Notes under the pieces: generated by a model | What the model was told of the DNA's origin: nothing | What the model saw: the letters and a program-made list of their open reading frames with translations, nothing else | Databases searched by the model: none | Shown here: one piece after another, positions 22,347-33,891 of the stretch | How positions within the stretch are numbered: position 1 is the stretch's first letter | Layout of the letters: each line of letters begins with the position of its first letter | Program-made: the position numbers and the translations under genes | DNA from: Smallanthus sonchifolius | Taxonomy: Eukaryota; Streptophyta; Magnoliopsida; Asterales; Asteraceae | Direction: 5' to 3' | NCBI GenBank assembly: GCA_023525975.1 | Contig: CM042028.1 | Coordinates: forward strand, 79,731,501 to 79,795,500 | DNA: 64,000 nt

Positions 22347-22505
22347 TTCTTCATCATGCGCTCCATGGTCACTTGGAGCATTTTCATTTGCGGTATGGAT
22401 CGACACTGATCCATGAACTGATGGTTCGCTTTCGACGCGGTTGACACGTGGTCTGCCCCTGAGTCCAGTACCGGTTCCCTTCTTTGCACCTCTCTTTCCG
22501 GCCAT
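22347..22505 (-). pseudogene. gag N-terminus of element D, cut by element C
   Basis: The frame starts with ATG at 22505 and is rich in Lys/Arg/Gly then acidic residues (MAGKRGAKKGTGTGLRGRPR, SIHTANENAPSDHG). It stops exactly at the border of element C's LTR. Its place, 424 bp downstream of a primer-binding site, fits a gag start. The remainder of element D should lie beyond element C, outside the window. Confidence 0.65.
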
Positions 22506-22929
22506 TTCGTTTTCGAACTGCGAACAAGGAATACTCGTGTTATTATGATAGGTAATTATTTAGAACACCTCAAGTAATGTAAATTACTAATTACAGAGAC
22601 CGGTCTGAAATTACTAATTTACTTTACTTCTCGGGTTCTGAACATTCCCTGTCAGAGTAACGTTTGCATTCAAGTTCAAAGTTCCTTCCTTAAGGCACAT
22701 TATGTCTACCTTTCTATTCTAAGGCATTTACGGTTTATGTTCTATTCTAGGACATGCATTACCTTCTATTCTAAGGCCCTTACCGTTTACTGTTTCGACT
22801 GTTTTCTATTACTGAGGCCTTACTGTTCTGCTTTCATGGCTTGGTTGCTCTGACTGACATCCCATACTTCTATCCCATTCTCAGTTTAAGTTCAGACATT
22901 TTGGCGAATGTCCGAATCTCTCAAACTAA
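22506..22929 (-). other. Untranslated leader of element D
   Basis: Between primer site and gag start. It contains repeated ttctattctaagg-type motifs (22713-22790) and no frame. Confidence 0.55.
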
Positions 22930-22943
22930 GGCTCTGATACCAA
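22930..22943 (-). other. Primer-binding site of element D (initiator-Met tRNA)
   Basis: The minus strand reads TTGGTATCAGAGCC followed two bases upstream by the LTR that starts tgaaaggaccc at 22946. The layout is identical to elements A-C. Confidence 0.88.
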
Positions 22944-23839
22944 GTTGAAAGGACCCAAACCCGGGAACCTCTCATAGTTGGCAAACATTGCATAAACATA
23001 GTTCTTAAACCTTGAATTAATCATTAAACATTGACAGCGAAAGTCTTGTATAAATTCAGAGTTAACAAAAACTTTTAAAACATAACATTGTTCACAATCA
23101 TAAGCTAATAATGTGGATGTCAGTCTTCTGGTCAGCAGCAGCCATCCAGCCATCCTCTTCTAAGCCCTTACGGCATCAAGTCTTTTTCTTTCCTTTGCTA
23201 CCTGATGTGCATACTAAAATATTCAGCTGCCGCTGGTGAGTTCAAGTGTTTCTTTTTCTTTAACTTCATATCAAATTATTTCTTTAAAACGTTCTTTAAA
23301 CATACATATTGTATTATATACATAATACAATAAAAATCTTTCTTTCTTCTTTTACATACATACGTATTTAATTTGTGCTCTTTTCTTTAAGTCATACATT
23401 AATGTCTATAATATATTCTGTGCCCCCAAGCGGGATTCTTCATTCTTATTTCCCGAAGGAACTTTCTTTGCGGGTATTGTTCCCTAAGGCTTAACGTCCA
23501 CAGGCCGATACCCGACTTTCTGTGCCCCCAAACGGGCTTCTTCATTCTTACTTAGCGACCGTCACCGCTAGAGTAACCATTGTTACTCATCTTAACCAGT
23601 TGTACAACATCCTCGTTACAGTGCCCTGCCTAGCACTGTCCTGATTTTTCTCATGGTACTCCATGACGCAACATCGACTTCGAGTAGCACTAATCTCAAG
23701 GACTATACTACTACTTCAAGACTTGCTACTATGCTTAGGGTACCACTAGTCACGAGGACTATGCTACTACCCCAAGTCTTTCCTCTTATAAGAATACTCT
23801 TACAGATTAGACAATGTATTTGACTTATTATTCTTCTCT

Positions 23840-24310
23840 TTGTTTATAAAACATATAGTTAAATAAACCATTCTTTTTTCTATTTTTGTTTATAAAACAT
23901 ATAGTTAAATAAACCATTATCTTCTTCTTCTCTTCTGTTTATAAAACATATAGTTGAATAAACCATTCTTTCTTATCCTTCTTTCTTACAAAACGTTTAA
24001 TTAATAAACCGTTATCTTACTCATCTTTGTTTCTTACAAAACGTTTAATTAATAAACCGTTATCTTTCTTATCTTTCTTTCTTACAAAATGTTTAGTTAA
24101 TATATCGTTATCTTTCTTACCTTTCTTTCTTACAAAATGTTTAATTAATAAACCGTTATCTTTCTTATCTTTCTTTCTTACAAAACGTTTCGGTTATATA
24201 AACCGTATCTTTCTTATCTTTCTTTCTTACAAAATGTTTCGGTTATATAAACCGTATCTTTCTTTCTTACAAAACGTTTATGTAATAAAAATACATTTAT
24301 TATAAACGTT
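23840..24310. repeat. 46-48-bp tandem array, about ten units, in the LTR of element D
   Basis: Early units read tataaaacatatagttaaat followed by aaaccatt and a T/C-rich tail. Later units read ttacaaaacgtttaattaat followed by aaaccgttatc. The last units carry cggttatataaaccg palindromes. The array explains the long repetitive plus-strand frame here, which is not a gene. Confidence 0.85.
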
Positions 24311-24457
24311 TAATTCTTGAGTATGCACCCACCCTAAAACATTAAAATAGGGATCTTGAACTCACTTGATATTCTGTCTACTGAAACTAAAAGCTTGGGC
24401 TAAACGAGTGCTACGTGATCTGTGCGAATACAATACATGAAATAGGTTAAACTTGCT

Positions 24458-24605
24458 AGAGTCGGCTAACATAGTCGGCCGACATTCTTAAGAGTCGGCT
24501 GACATGGTCGGCCGACACTCTCAAGAGTCGGCTGACATAGTCGGCCAACACCCACAAGAGTCGGCTGACATAGTCGGCTGATACTCCGGAGAGTCGCCTG
24601 AACTT
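24458..24605. repeat. Minisatellite of about 35-bp units with gtcggc / gccgac arms
   Basis: Four units of the type agagtcggctgacatagtc then ggccgacactctcaag. Within a unit, gtcggc and gccgac can pair. Confidence 0.85.
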
Positions 24606-24760
24606 GCGTTCAGGACTTGTGTCATGCTATAGGAGGCCGACTCTTACTAGACCGGTTCTTCCTGGCCGGTTCTTCCTTCATCTTCTTCGCTGAGAGTCGG
24701 CCCAAGAACCCTAGTTCCATAACAGATTCGTTTTCAATCTAAAACCATATCTTTTTACGT

Positions 24761-25161
24761 TCAAATCACTTCTCTAACTGCCATGAAGCCAGATCTACAC
24801 TTTTCATGTGCTTTTATACAAAAAAATCCAATCTTTATGTGATTATACCCAAGAAATCCTAAAAACCCATTTATATCAAAAATGTAGATCTGTGATTGAT
24901 TCTTACCTAAAAAGCCTGTGGTTGCTTTGTGAAACTTGCTCCAAATCAATGGAGAAACGTTTTGAGACTGGTCTTGAGTCGATCCAAGATTTCTTGATAG
25001 GGGGAAAGACTCGATCCTATTTTAGACACTCAGATAGCACGTAGGACAAGCAAAGAAGACACACAAGACTCAAAAACAAAACAAACCAAAAATCACTAAA
25101 AGAACTAGTCAAAGCTAATATTGCTATTGCCAAGTGTCCCCCGGTAACGGCGCCAAAAACT
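24761..25161 (-). other. Leader of element E with tRNA-Asp-type primer-binding site
   Basis: The minus strand at 25138-25155 reads TGGCGCCGTTACCGGGGG, complementary to the 3' end of plant tRNA-Asp (one mismatch and one extra G by my reading). That primer is known for Athila-type and related large Ty3/Gypsy elements. The leader continues leftward to at least 24761 and shows short degenerate gag-like frames with stops. No further internal genes follow, so element E is truncated. Confidence 0.7.
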
Positions 25162-26759
25162 TGATGTCGTCCAGACGGTCTATAAAACTAATGAATAAAA
25201 ACCTAACTAGACTCCTAAGTAATAAAAGGAGTACCTTCAACTAAACCGCACTGACAGGCAAGTGTACCTATCGAGTGTAGCACAGCTTAATGGTAAACCG
25301 GATTATCGAACCCTAGAGACACTATGATAACAAAACTAGACTCTGACTCAGACTAAAGATTGATTTGGTAGGGGGTTTATTACACTAAATATTAAACTAA
25401 TAAATGCAATAAACAAAGTTCGACTCAACTATCAAGATGAAAGTACTAAGGGTGAAATCAAAGGATGGGAAGAATACTACGTAGGTCGAAATTCTACTTG
25501 CAAAGTACAACTTCTACCGGTTCTGGAAACTATGATGGATCTCGGTTTCTAATGAAACAACTCTAGACAGCCTAGTGGATCCCTAATCACTCTCAGGGTG
25601 TCACCAACTAAGGAACCTATGGATGCAATAACTCACCAGATTGTTGGATCACTTCTCAGGTATTTCCAACTATGATAAAGTACCCTAATAGACAGATTAC
25701 CTCTCAGTCTCACTGTCCACCAATACACTCAAAGAATGCACGGGGTAATCTCAAGATAACAACTATGACACGAATAGCAACAATCACTAGACACCTAATA
25801 CCGGCTTCCTCTCAGACAGCTGACACTCGGATTCCTAATGACGAAGACTAAACGACTAATTCTCACCTCTCGAGTATTGAACTAGGACACACATTCAATT
25901 CTAATCAGTAATCAAAGACAACTCCTATGGCTACTACGTCTAGCAAACCACCATAATCACAAACCCTAAGATTTATGACATAAACACGCTAATCAAACTG
26001 GCAGACAACCACAATCAACGCAAGAAAGTGAAATCAGACATAAGATTAGATCTAAACCTGCAATAACATCACAATTATCACACAATGATCTCTTACAAAA
26101 TCATTAGTCCATTCAAAATAACCAAAATCGATAAAAATCACAACTTTACTAAGTATTCATCAATTGACCTAGGCAATATATAAGTTTTAGCCTTGAATCA
26201 TTCTCAAAACATTCAAACAGAAGTAATAAGAACAAAACATGGTTTCAAACACAGAATTTAAACACAAAGATCGAATCTTGAAAACCTAGAACGCTAATAT
26301 AACGAACCCGGAATCCAAAGCTTGAACCTTTAGCTTCAAAGTTGCTTCCTACACCCAAAATCACCTTCTAACTCTCTCTGGACGGCAAGAAATCGAACTC
26401 CTCAAAGAATGGCCGTTTAAAACATTAAATATTGGAAATTAGGGTTTTTGCGGATTCACGGGCCTCTCGCGTACCGCGAGACATTTGGGTTGGGTTCTTC
26501 GCGTACCGCGAAGCTTTCTCTTCTAGGACTTCGCGTACCGCGAATAGTTAAAATTTCCCATTTTTCACTTTTGAAACCTGGACTTCTTCCGGCTTCGTTC
26601 TCTTGCTCAGTTTCTTCACGTATTCCCTTGTAATTCATACGAGCACATGCAAACAAGAAATAGACTCAATAGTATACAAAAACGACTCAAAACAATTACA
26701 AAACTAATTAAAAACGCACTAAAACAACTGAATACAGATGTGTGCTTTGCACTACATCA
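25162..26759 (-). repeat. 5' LTR of element E (1,598 bp)
   Basis: The plus strand begins tgatgtcgtcc and ends actacatca, so the ends TGATGT..ACATCA are perfect inverted repeats. The primer site follows after six bases. It carries three CG-rich hairpins (26465-26544) about 215-295 bp from its U3 end. It abuts copia coding sequence at 26760. Confidence 0.85.
26465..26544. repeat. Cluster of three CG-rich hairpins in the LTR of element E
   Basis: 26465-26481 (tctcgcg-tac-cgcgaga), 26497-26513 (cttcgcg-tac-cgcgaag) and 26530-26544 (ttcgcg-tac-cgcgaa). All three share the core of the hairpins in element A, although the LTRs are otherwise unrelated. Confidence 0.88.
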
Positions 26760-27262
26760 ATGCACCTCCACAGATTGAACTGATGTAGGTCTATGTACAT
26801 CTAAGTGAATGAGCTCCAGTTTATGAGCTTTCGATACCTTACCAGTTTTCAAGAATGTAACTTTCTTCCGTTTCCCGAGAACACAAGACTCTCAAAACCC
26901 AGTTTCCACTTTATTCAAATTTGGAACCTTTCCTTTATCATCTAACATCTTTAAACCTTTGTCACTCATGTGCCTGAGCCGTTGGTGCCACAGATCGGAA
27001 GGATTCGAACCAGATGTTGTTGCATTTATACCATCAGGAGGTATCTCCACCATATATAACGTGCCTATCTTCTTTCCACGTGCAATCCCGAGGTTGCCTT
27101 TTATAACTTTCCATTGACCACCCCAAATAGAATAGCATGACCTTGGTCATCTAGTTTACCAACATAAATTAACTTTCTCCTAAAGTTTGGAATAACTCTG
27201 ACATCTTTTAATGTCTACGTGGTTCCAAGTGTAGTCTTTAGATCCACATCACTTATCCCTGC
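26760..27262 (-). pseudogene. Ty1/Copia element J: protease C-terminus, GAG-pre-integrase domain and integrase start
   Basis: The minus strand reads GISDVDLKTTLGTT, a stop, TLKDVRVIPNFRRKLIYVG, a one-base frame change, GQWKVIKGNLGIARGKKIGT, then SDLWHQRLRHMSDKGLKML, a TGA after NKVETGF, ESCVLGKRKKVTF and HKLELIHLDVHRPTSVQS. H..RL.H and C..GK are the copia zinc-binding signature before the integrase core. It is cut at 26760 by element E and at 27262 by LTR N. Confidence 0.9.
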
Positions 27263-30200
27263 TGATGAGGGGTTGATTTACACGTGTTAATTGTATATAA
27301 TCATATGTTTTTAACCCTAATTATATGAGAAACAATTTACTTTGACTTGTTTTTATATTTTATAGATTTTGTTATATAATGAGTTAAAAGAAATAATATA
27401 TCATCAAAAGACGTTTTGTTAGGAAAGTAAACGTGTCAACGGTTAAACATGATTAATCTACTCTAAATAATATTAGTCTATTAGATATTTATAAACATTA
27501 TCACATCTAGAAATTCAAATTAAACGAAATGGTGTTTTTATCATGAGAAATAAAAGAAAATTTGAAAATAATGTGTTTGATACTTATGCAGGTCAAGGAG
27601 AATAAGTGGATGAATTAAATAGACTTGGAGTTGGATTTTGCAAATTATATATTTTGCAAATTAAATATAGTGGGCTAACTAAATTGCTTTGGCCATGGAT
27701 TAAATCAACTGGCCGGGCTGAAGTATTATAAACCCTCGTTAAAAGGAAAGACAGTGTACAATACTTTTAGTGATTTTATTGGAATATTTTAACCCTATTA
27801 CTTTTAATGTTTATCTTTTAATATTTTAACCTTTTAATAGAAAACTATTACACTTGGTTTCAATTATTTAATATTATTTATAAGATAACCTTAGTATCAT
27901 ACACTTCTTCAAGAGATTTATTAATTTGTTTATAGCTTCAATTGAATATGCTCAAACACGTGTGAACTCTCACGCCATATTACCTACTCTACTAAACTAG
28001 CCTTGCCATTATTTTTCCTCTCCTGTGATGAATCACCCTTTTCCTTGGGAATTCTTCAAACGCTTGCGGTAGCACTGCTTATTTCAATTAACGGTAATTT
28101 TAGGCTTTGTTTCTTCTTAATTTTAGTTTCGTAGTTTCTTTCTGACATTCACGTACTGACTTTCGTTTTGCAGTTTCTTCCGCCTTTGCTGCCCTTTTGT
28201 TTCCATTTGCAGGTTCGTTAATTTCTTTTTTAAAATTAACACGATTACTGCTTCTGCAATTAACGTAACTACTGAAAACCATATACTATAATTAAGATGT
28301 TACTGCGACTTTACATGTTTATACGCCGCTTATGTGTACTACCATACATTCACATACATGTGCATAATAACCTGTTTTTTCATACATTTGTATATACATT
28401 TACACATACACATTGACAAGCAACTGCAAGTAACACCTATAACCTAGCATTAATAATTTTTGTAATTTTATATCTAAAAGCAACTGCAACTGACGCTGCT
28501 GAATCACATCCGTTTGAGCCACATCTACCAACAAATCCGTAAGGTATACCACAATAAACTATTCCTTCACCCATTACAAAATCATTAACAAGGAGTCACT
28601 ATCTATTTCTAACAGGGTTGTTTCAACAACTCCACATACAACACGCCCGTCATGCCACCTGTAACCCCTATAGTTCCTCCATCCAAAAGACAATTGCTTT
28701 TATCACCAGGTGCAACAATTTAATCTACCACCATTTACCTAACAACAGTTTTTTATCGTATTTCTCCCAATTAATTTGCAGATGAAGGCACAAGCAAGAA
28801 ATCGAAGAATGGATGGTCACATGAAGCAGGCTAGACCAGATATCCATAAGTAGCATCTTTTGTTCGCATCCAACCTTTTCACAAGTGGTTAACACCAAGG
28901 AAACAAGGTTTCACTGCCGACTAATTTTTCCTACGCAACTTTTGTTACTATATAAAACCACGTGTAGTGTACTTGATGCTATGTACAGCCTCTGACTTGT
29001 ACTTATCATGTTTTAATTTTGGTGTTTTGCTATGACTATATGTCAGGTTCTCCTTAAATATTGCTTTTGTTATCTTGATTGCAAACAAAAAATAGCAAAC
29101 TCAAAGGATGAATGCTCACTTTAGATTATTGTTACTATATCCGCTTTCTTTAATTACCTATGTTCCATTTGTATTGTTTTTACTTCTATATTTTTATAAC
29201 TTCTAAATGACTTTATTTCTTCCTTTGCAATGAATGTACCGGATCAAAACATAGTCCTACGTTATCGGCTTCTCGCGGCAACGCGCGGGTCATAAACACT
29301 AGTTAGAAAACAAGTTGCGTATGTGGGCTTTATAATCAAGATTCAAGAATGTGTTGGATTATAGCAGAAAATTGAGAATGGGCTCAATTAGATAAAGTTG
29401 GGCTGTCAGTGGGTTCGCAAACAAGACCAGAGAAGGAATCGAAAAGAAAATGAATTGAAGGTTAAAAAGTGGGACACGCAGACGGCTGGAAGCCTGGAAA
29501 ACATGCACGGCAATCCTAGGACGTGTTGCTGTTGGCGGCTGCGCAAGGAAGAAGAGAAGCAACAGCCTTTTGCAGATTTGCACGCGAACGGATACGAGAA
29601 CCGGGAAGTTTTTTTACTGTTTATTTTTAGTTAAGTTTCTTGACAAGTTTGAGAATTTTTGTTGATTAATTTTAAATGGAGAACCGTATAGTGACGGTAT
29701 ATGTTTTTTTTGTTTATTATGAATGGCTAGATCTTTTGTGATCACCTCCGGCTATAAGATTCGTGTAGGTAACATTTGATTGTAATTCTACCTACGTTTT
29801 GGATTGAATTTTTTATTAACACCTTAAGTTATATGAATTCAATTGCATGATTGGTTTATTTAAATGGTTTATTTTTGTTTTAAACATTGGTGCAATATCA
29901 TTAGTTTTCGGTTTCTTTACATGGTGATCAATTTGGTATTGTGTTGTGTTTTGCAATCTTGAATTGGTAATTTGTGAATAAACGAGTCTTAAAAGTTTGT
30001 TCTATAACTATCACTTAAATAAAATACTTTTGCAAAGTAATGTCTATGTGATTTCCTACTAGTTGGAACTAGGTCGTTTGCTTGCTTACTGAATCTGAAA
30101 CCCGGTGTGGTTTCTTTTTTCTCATAATTGTTTACAATGTGATTTTTGTTTTCTTTCCACTGCATGAAATCAAATTAGGGTTTATAATCAATCAATCTCA

Positions 30201-30378
30201 GTTTTTTCATTCTTAGATTAAATTAGGTAATTTAATTAGGTTTAGGATAGATTAGTCAGACTGAATCTATTACACTGATCGCATGCTCCTCTGTGGATAT
30301 GATACGTTACTTGCCCTAGCTATATAGGTTTGTTAAGTTTTTGCATGACTAAAACAACAGTCACTGCCTGCAATATCA
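27263..30378 (+). repeat. LTR N: probable solo LTR of an E-like family, carrying a Helitron
   Basis: It starts tgatgaggggttgatttaca and ends actgcctgcaatatca. The 3' part resembles that of element E in layout (tgatacgttacttgccctag versus the U5 end of E). It separates copia protease (30379 rightward) from the copia GAG-pre-integrase region (27262 leftward). The flanking five bases (cctgc and agtgc) match at only three positions, so a target duplication is not established. Without the Helitron the LTR would be about 1.8 kb. Confidence 0.6.
27970..29302 (+). mobile_element. Non-autonomous Helitron with RPA-like exons (5' end uncertain)
   Basis: The 3' terminus is diagnostic: a GC-rich hairpin (cgcg-gcaa-cgcg at 29274-29285), about a dozen bases, then CACTAG at 29297-29302, followed by host T. 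Inside lie exon-like segments on the plus strand with splice signals, for example TYNTPVMPPVTPIVPPSKRQ (about 28640-28708, donor at gtgcaa) and DEGTSKKSKNGWSHEAG (acceptor tttgcag at 28781). These resemble the C-terminus of replication protein A large-subunit-like genes often carried by plant Helitrons. I could not fix the TC 5' end, so the start is approximate. Confidence 0.65.
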
Positions 30379-31090
30379 AGTGCAAATTCATCACTAGTTC
30401 CGGGCAAGGGACGGTGTGAAAGGATGCTCCTGAATCCATGATCTAGGACTCTATGGAATTTTCAATACAACAGATGAGGGTGTCATCTAGGTGTTGAGCT
30501 TCTACTTTGTTCACTTCTTTCTTGTCTTTAGCAGCTGCTGGTTTAGGGCACTGGCTTCTAAAGTGGCCCTTTTATTTGCAGTTCCAGTATTCAATCTCCC
30601 TTCTGGTTTTGGACTGACCTCTTTTCCTGGACTTTTACCTTCCCCTGTTATTACCCCTTTCAGATCTCCTCCCCCTACCTTCAGTGTGTAGAATAGAATT
30701 TGAAGATTCTGCAACGTTTCTCCTACTCACGTCTTCATTTAGAATCAAATCCTTCGTTCCCTTGAATATGAGTTTGGTAGTTCCAGATGAACTACTGACA
30801 CCTGTGACAGTACCTGACCAGCTTTCGGGCAAATAAGACAACAGGAAGATGGCTTGTACCTCATCCTCAAAATTAATGTCAACCAGCTCTAACCGAGTGA
30901 TAATAGAATTGAAATCATTAATATGGGCAGAAACAGACGAACTTTCTCTCATCTTGGTGTTAACCAACTGCCTGATGAGTAATACCTTATTGACAGTAGA
31001 GGGCTTCTTGTACATGTCAGTCATGGCCTTTAATACTCTAAAGGTAGTCTTTTCTTTTACAATGTTGTAGGTAAAGCTCTTTCTAGTCAT
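30379..31090 (-). pseudogene. Ty1/Copia element J: gag C-terminal two thirds, zinc knuckle and protease start
   Basis: gag (UBN2-like): NIVKEKTTFRVLKAMTDMYK, STVNKVLLIRQLVNTKM, INDFNSIITRLELVDINFED, FLLSYLPESWSGTV and LILNEDVSRRN. The zinc knuckle is damaged: its first Cys is Tyr, followed by WNC, a TAA, KGHFRSQC. The protease active site DSGASFH follows a TAG near 30448. gag is cut on its N-terminal side at 31090 by LTR fragment L. Confidence 0.9.
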
Positions 31091-32536
31091 ACCCGTATGA
31101 CCTTTAATTACAATACCGACTCACCCCTAATAGGTCCCTATACAACCCACAACCACCCTTTATCATACCCTTTCAAAGGACAACATATAGTCCATTTGCC
31201 CCATATTTAAATACTTGATTTCATAAACTCATCGGGTTAAACCCCAAAACTCTTTACACATTTAACGTAATAAAACGTGTCTTGAAAGTATGTACGATAG
31301 CCCCGAAACGTTTAAAATATTAACAAGAGGGGGATTAGAAAATCACTGGTTAGGCCGAGCCTCAGTCCTTGCTTTGTACTCGTCTGCTCGTGCTCTACAC
31401 CCAAACCTGTCACACGTATGATCACATGATCAAAACACGTCCAAAACATACGTTGGATAACGCGTTCATAAAATAAAACCCCAACCCTCGTCTCGTCCGC
31501 TTGTCATACCGGTTCAACCAAACCCTTAGCTTCACCAACTCACGCATCGAATCGTTCTTGACTCATTTAGAACCCGCGTACCCGAAACGGGTTCACACAT
31601 GCGTGCTTGCATGTTGCCATGCAAACCCTAATCTCACGGAACGTACACATTCGAGTCGGTTTCCGCGCATGCATGTCTTCTATCTCATACACTACCCTAA
31701 CCGAGCTTTACCCGGCTAACTCCTCCCTTACCGAATCCGTGTTCAGTCTCGCGCACCATCGTGGTCACCTTGATTCTACACGGCCCATACTTCAGCCGTC
31801 CTCCGTCTCCCGTCGTCACGACGCATCACTCCGGCCACGAACACAGCAGCCCTCGTCGTCGTCTTCATCCCCTCCGTGCACCACCGCCGGCTCCCCATGC
31901 TCCGCCGTGTCCTTCCGACGGGCGTTAACCCAAACGGGTAACCCCGTTCCTTTCCCTGCTGGCTGCCCAGACGCACGCCACCATCACCTAGCCGTTGTTT
32001 CTCTCCGACTGTCGTCATCGTCCACCCCCATCTAGCCGCTGCAGCCTTTAGCTAATCCCATGACCACCACTATAGTCGACCACCACCATATTCCTCTTCC
32101 CTCTGATTGCCGTGAACAAGAATCCATACCCTAACTCGAATCTTAAAGCAAAACGTAGACAAAACGTGCAGATAGGGTTAGCGGATATTACCTTGACTAT
32201 GGATGAAGTCCCCCGCTTGAATCTACCGTGGAACCACCGCTTTTCGGCCTCACCTGATGTTCCTCTCCTCCTCCTGCCGTCGTGAACTCCCCTAGGCCGA
32301 ATGGCCTAGGGTTTCCCCCTTAACTTCTTTTTAAACCTTTGAGGTTTTCATTCGGGTCCTCGGGCTTCCGGGTTACGCACTTTCGATCCCAAATCGTTCT
32401 CTCCTTAGGCTAACCGGGTCCTTTTAAATTCATAAATAGGGTTTTACGTGAAAACTCTCGTCACTGTCTCATTTATAAGAGACTCGGGTCATCCGTTAGT
32501 CCAAATAATCCTTACATGGATTTTCGGGATGTTACA
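31091..32536 (-). repeat. LTR fragment L (Ty3/Gypsy type), inserted in copia gag
   Basis: The right end atgttaca at 32536 gives the minus-strand start TGTAACATCCCG. It shares long stretches with LTR M, for example acgatagccccgaaacg and aaaatcactggttaggc near 31300-31360 versus 53544-53605. The left end has no LTR border and is truncated. The CG-rich part (31750-32300) yields long chance frames that I do not call as genes. Confidence 0.65.
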
Positions 32537-32642
32537 GCGGACGACTCCTAGACGACGACGGAACCCTAGCGGCGCTAGGTGGTGGCAGACTGGATGCTTC
32601 CGGTTTGTGTGAGGTAATCGAGAGCCAAGCTCTAATACCAGT
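32537..32642 (-). other. Leader and primer-binding site of copia element J
   Basis: 32622-32640 on the minus strand reads ACTGGTATTAGAGCTTGG, an initiator-Met primer site with one decayed base (G to A). It directly follows the copia LTR. Confidence 0.7.
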
Positions 32643-33133
32643 TGTTAGGTTTCAGGCACACACACCCACCAAAATCAACTGCCCCATTAACTACACCATT
32701 TTTACAACGGTTCTAATCGTTTTTAAAGCGGTTTTATATTGATTTAACCAAAACATCAAGCGTCACTTTTTTACCTTTTTAAAGTGGTTTGAATCGATAC
32801 AAATTCTATCTTTTACAACGTTTCATAAGTAAGACCTTTTAAAGCGGTCTGTTATTTTTTACAGCGGGTATTTAATTTCCATCCACCATCATCAACTACA
32901 CCATTAACTACACCATCTTTTCCAGCGGTTCTAATCGTTTTTCAAAACGGTTTCTAAAGGCACTTAGATCAATTCAACAATCTTTTGCAACGTCTATACA
33001 TATCGATTAGGGTTGAAATTAAATACACGTAGATGATGTTGGTGGGTGGAAATTAACTACCCGTAACTGATGGTGTACTTGTTTACGTCTATTTATACCA
33101 CTTTTGTTATTTAATTAAGGGTGATTCTAACCA
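32643..33133 (-). repeat. 5' LTR of copia element J (491 bp)
   Basis: The plus strand starts tgttaggtttcagg and ends gattctaacca, with TGGTTAG..CTAACA-type ends on the minus strand. The minus strand has TATAAATA near 33092-33099, a plausible promoter TATA box. Many agcggt / aaagcggttt motifs recur (32710-32960). Right flank cacac (33134-33138) falls inside the MULE terminal repeat. Confidence 0.75.
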
Positions 33134-33164
33134 CACACGGAATATTGCTAATTGGAACCGTCGC

Positions 33165-33385
33165 CGCCCTATACGCGATACGAGGGCGTATAGAATTCAG
33201 TCACTGCCAACAGAATGCCACGTGTCATTCTCTGTCTGGCGGCTGGTCCAATACGTAGCGTATTGACCTATACGCAGCGTATGAGGCACGAGTTATATTT
33301 TTGCTTCAAAAGTTGGAAGAGTTGTTCGTTTATGAATCCTATACGTGACGTATTGACCTATACGCCACGTATAGGTATTTTTTAT
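33165..33385. repeat. Palindromic units, left group of element O
   Basis: Examples: aatacgtagcgtatt then ctatacgcagcgtatg (33251 on) and ctatacgtgacgtatt then ctatacgccacgtatag (33340-33380). Each half is a palindrome tatacg-NNN-cgtata and the halves are paired head to head. Confidence 0.85.
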
Positions 33386-33891
33386 TTAATTATAATTTTT
33401 TTATTTTATTTATATTTTGTTTATTTTTATTTTATTTTATATAATTTTGTTAATATAAGTTTGTTATCTATTTATAAATTTTATATATATATTTTTTTAA
33501 ACATTTGTTATATTTTTACAGTATAAACAAGCAAAGTATTAAACATTACAAACCAAACAAAATATTAAACATTACAACCAAACAAATTAACTAAACATTA
33601 TATACATTACATCAAAAAATTAAATATATATACATCAAAATGTTTTACATACATAACAACAAAAGAAACAAAATACAAATAAAATAACTAAAGCTAAGCG
33701 GGTCCGTCGTCACCCTGACCGCCTCCGCCCTCATCCTGACCCGCCACGCCCTCATCCTGAACGGGGTCGTCCGGATAATGACGTCGCAGTGGTAGTGGGC
33801 GTGGCTCGATGTCGGCGGCTCATGACAGATCAACGATCTGTCCAACCGCACACATCATCAGGTCCTCCATGCGATCGAGTTGACGACCCTG

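Larger units (their letters stand above)
22946..24720 (-). repeat. 5' LTR of element D (right border uncertain)
   Basis: The left end tgaaaggacccaaacccggg is fixed by the primer site. The LTR has a duplicated tgtgcccccaa-cggg block (23419 and 23519), a 46-48-bp tandem array (23840-24310) and a gtcggc minisatellite (24458-24605). I see no clear CA end. Element E's leader is recognisable from about 25160 down to 24761, so the border lies near or below 24760. Confidence 0.6.

Noticed and set aside
24027..24305. Plus-strand 92-codon hydrophobic ORF
   Set aside because: It is a readout of the 46-48-bp tandem array, and the peptide repeats follow the DNA repeat.
29359..29634. Overlapping frames on both strands near 29.4 kb
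   Set aside because: They lie within LTR N right after the Helitron end, with no domain and no codon bias.
31501..32035. Plus-strand frames of 72 and 142 codons in CG-rich DNA
   Set aside because: The region is an LTR (fragment L). Composition is Ser/Pro/His-rich in every frame, and no domain or splice structure is seen.
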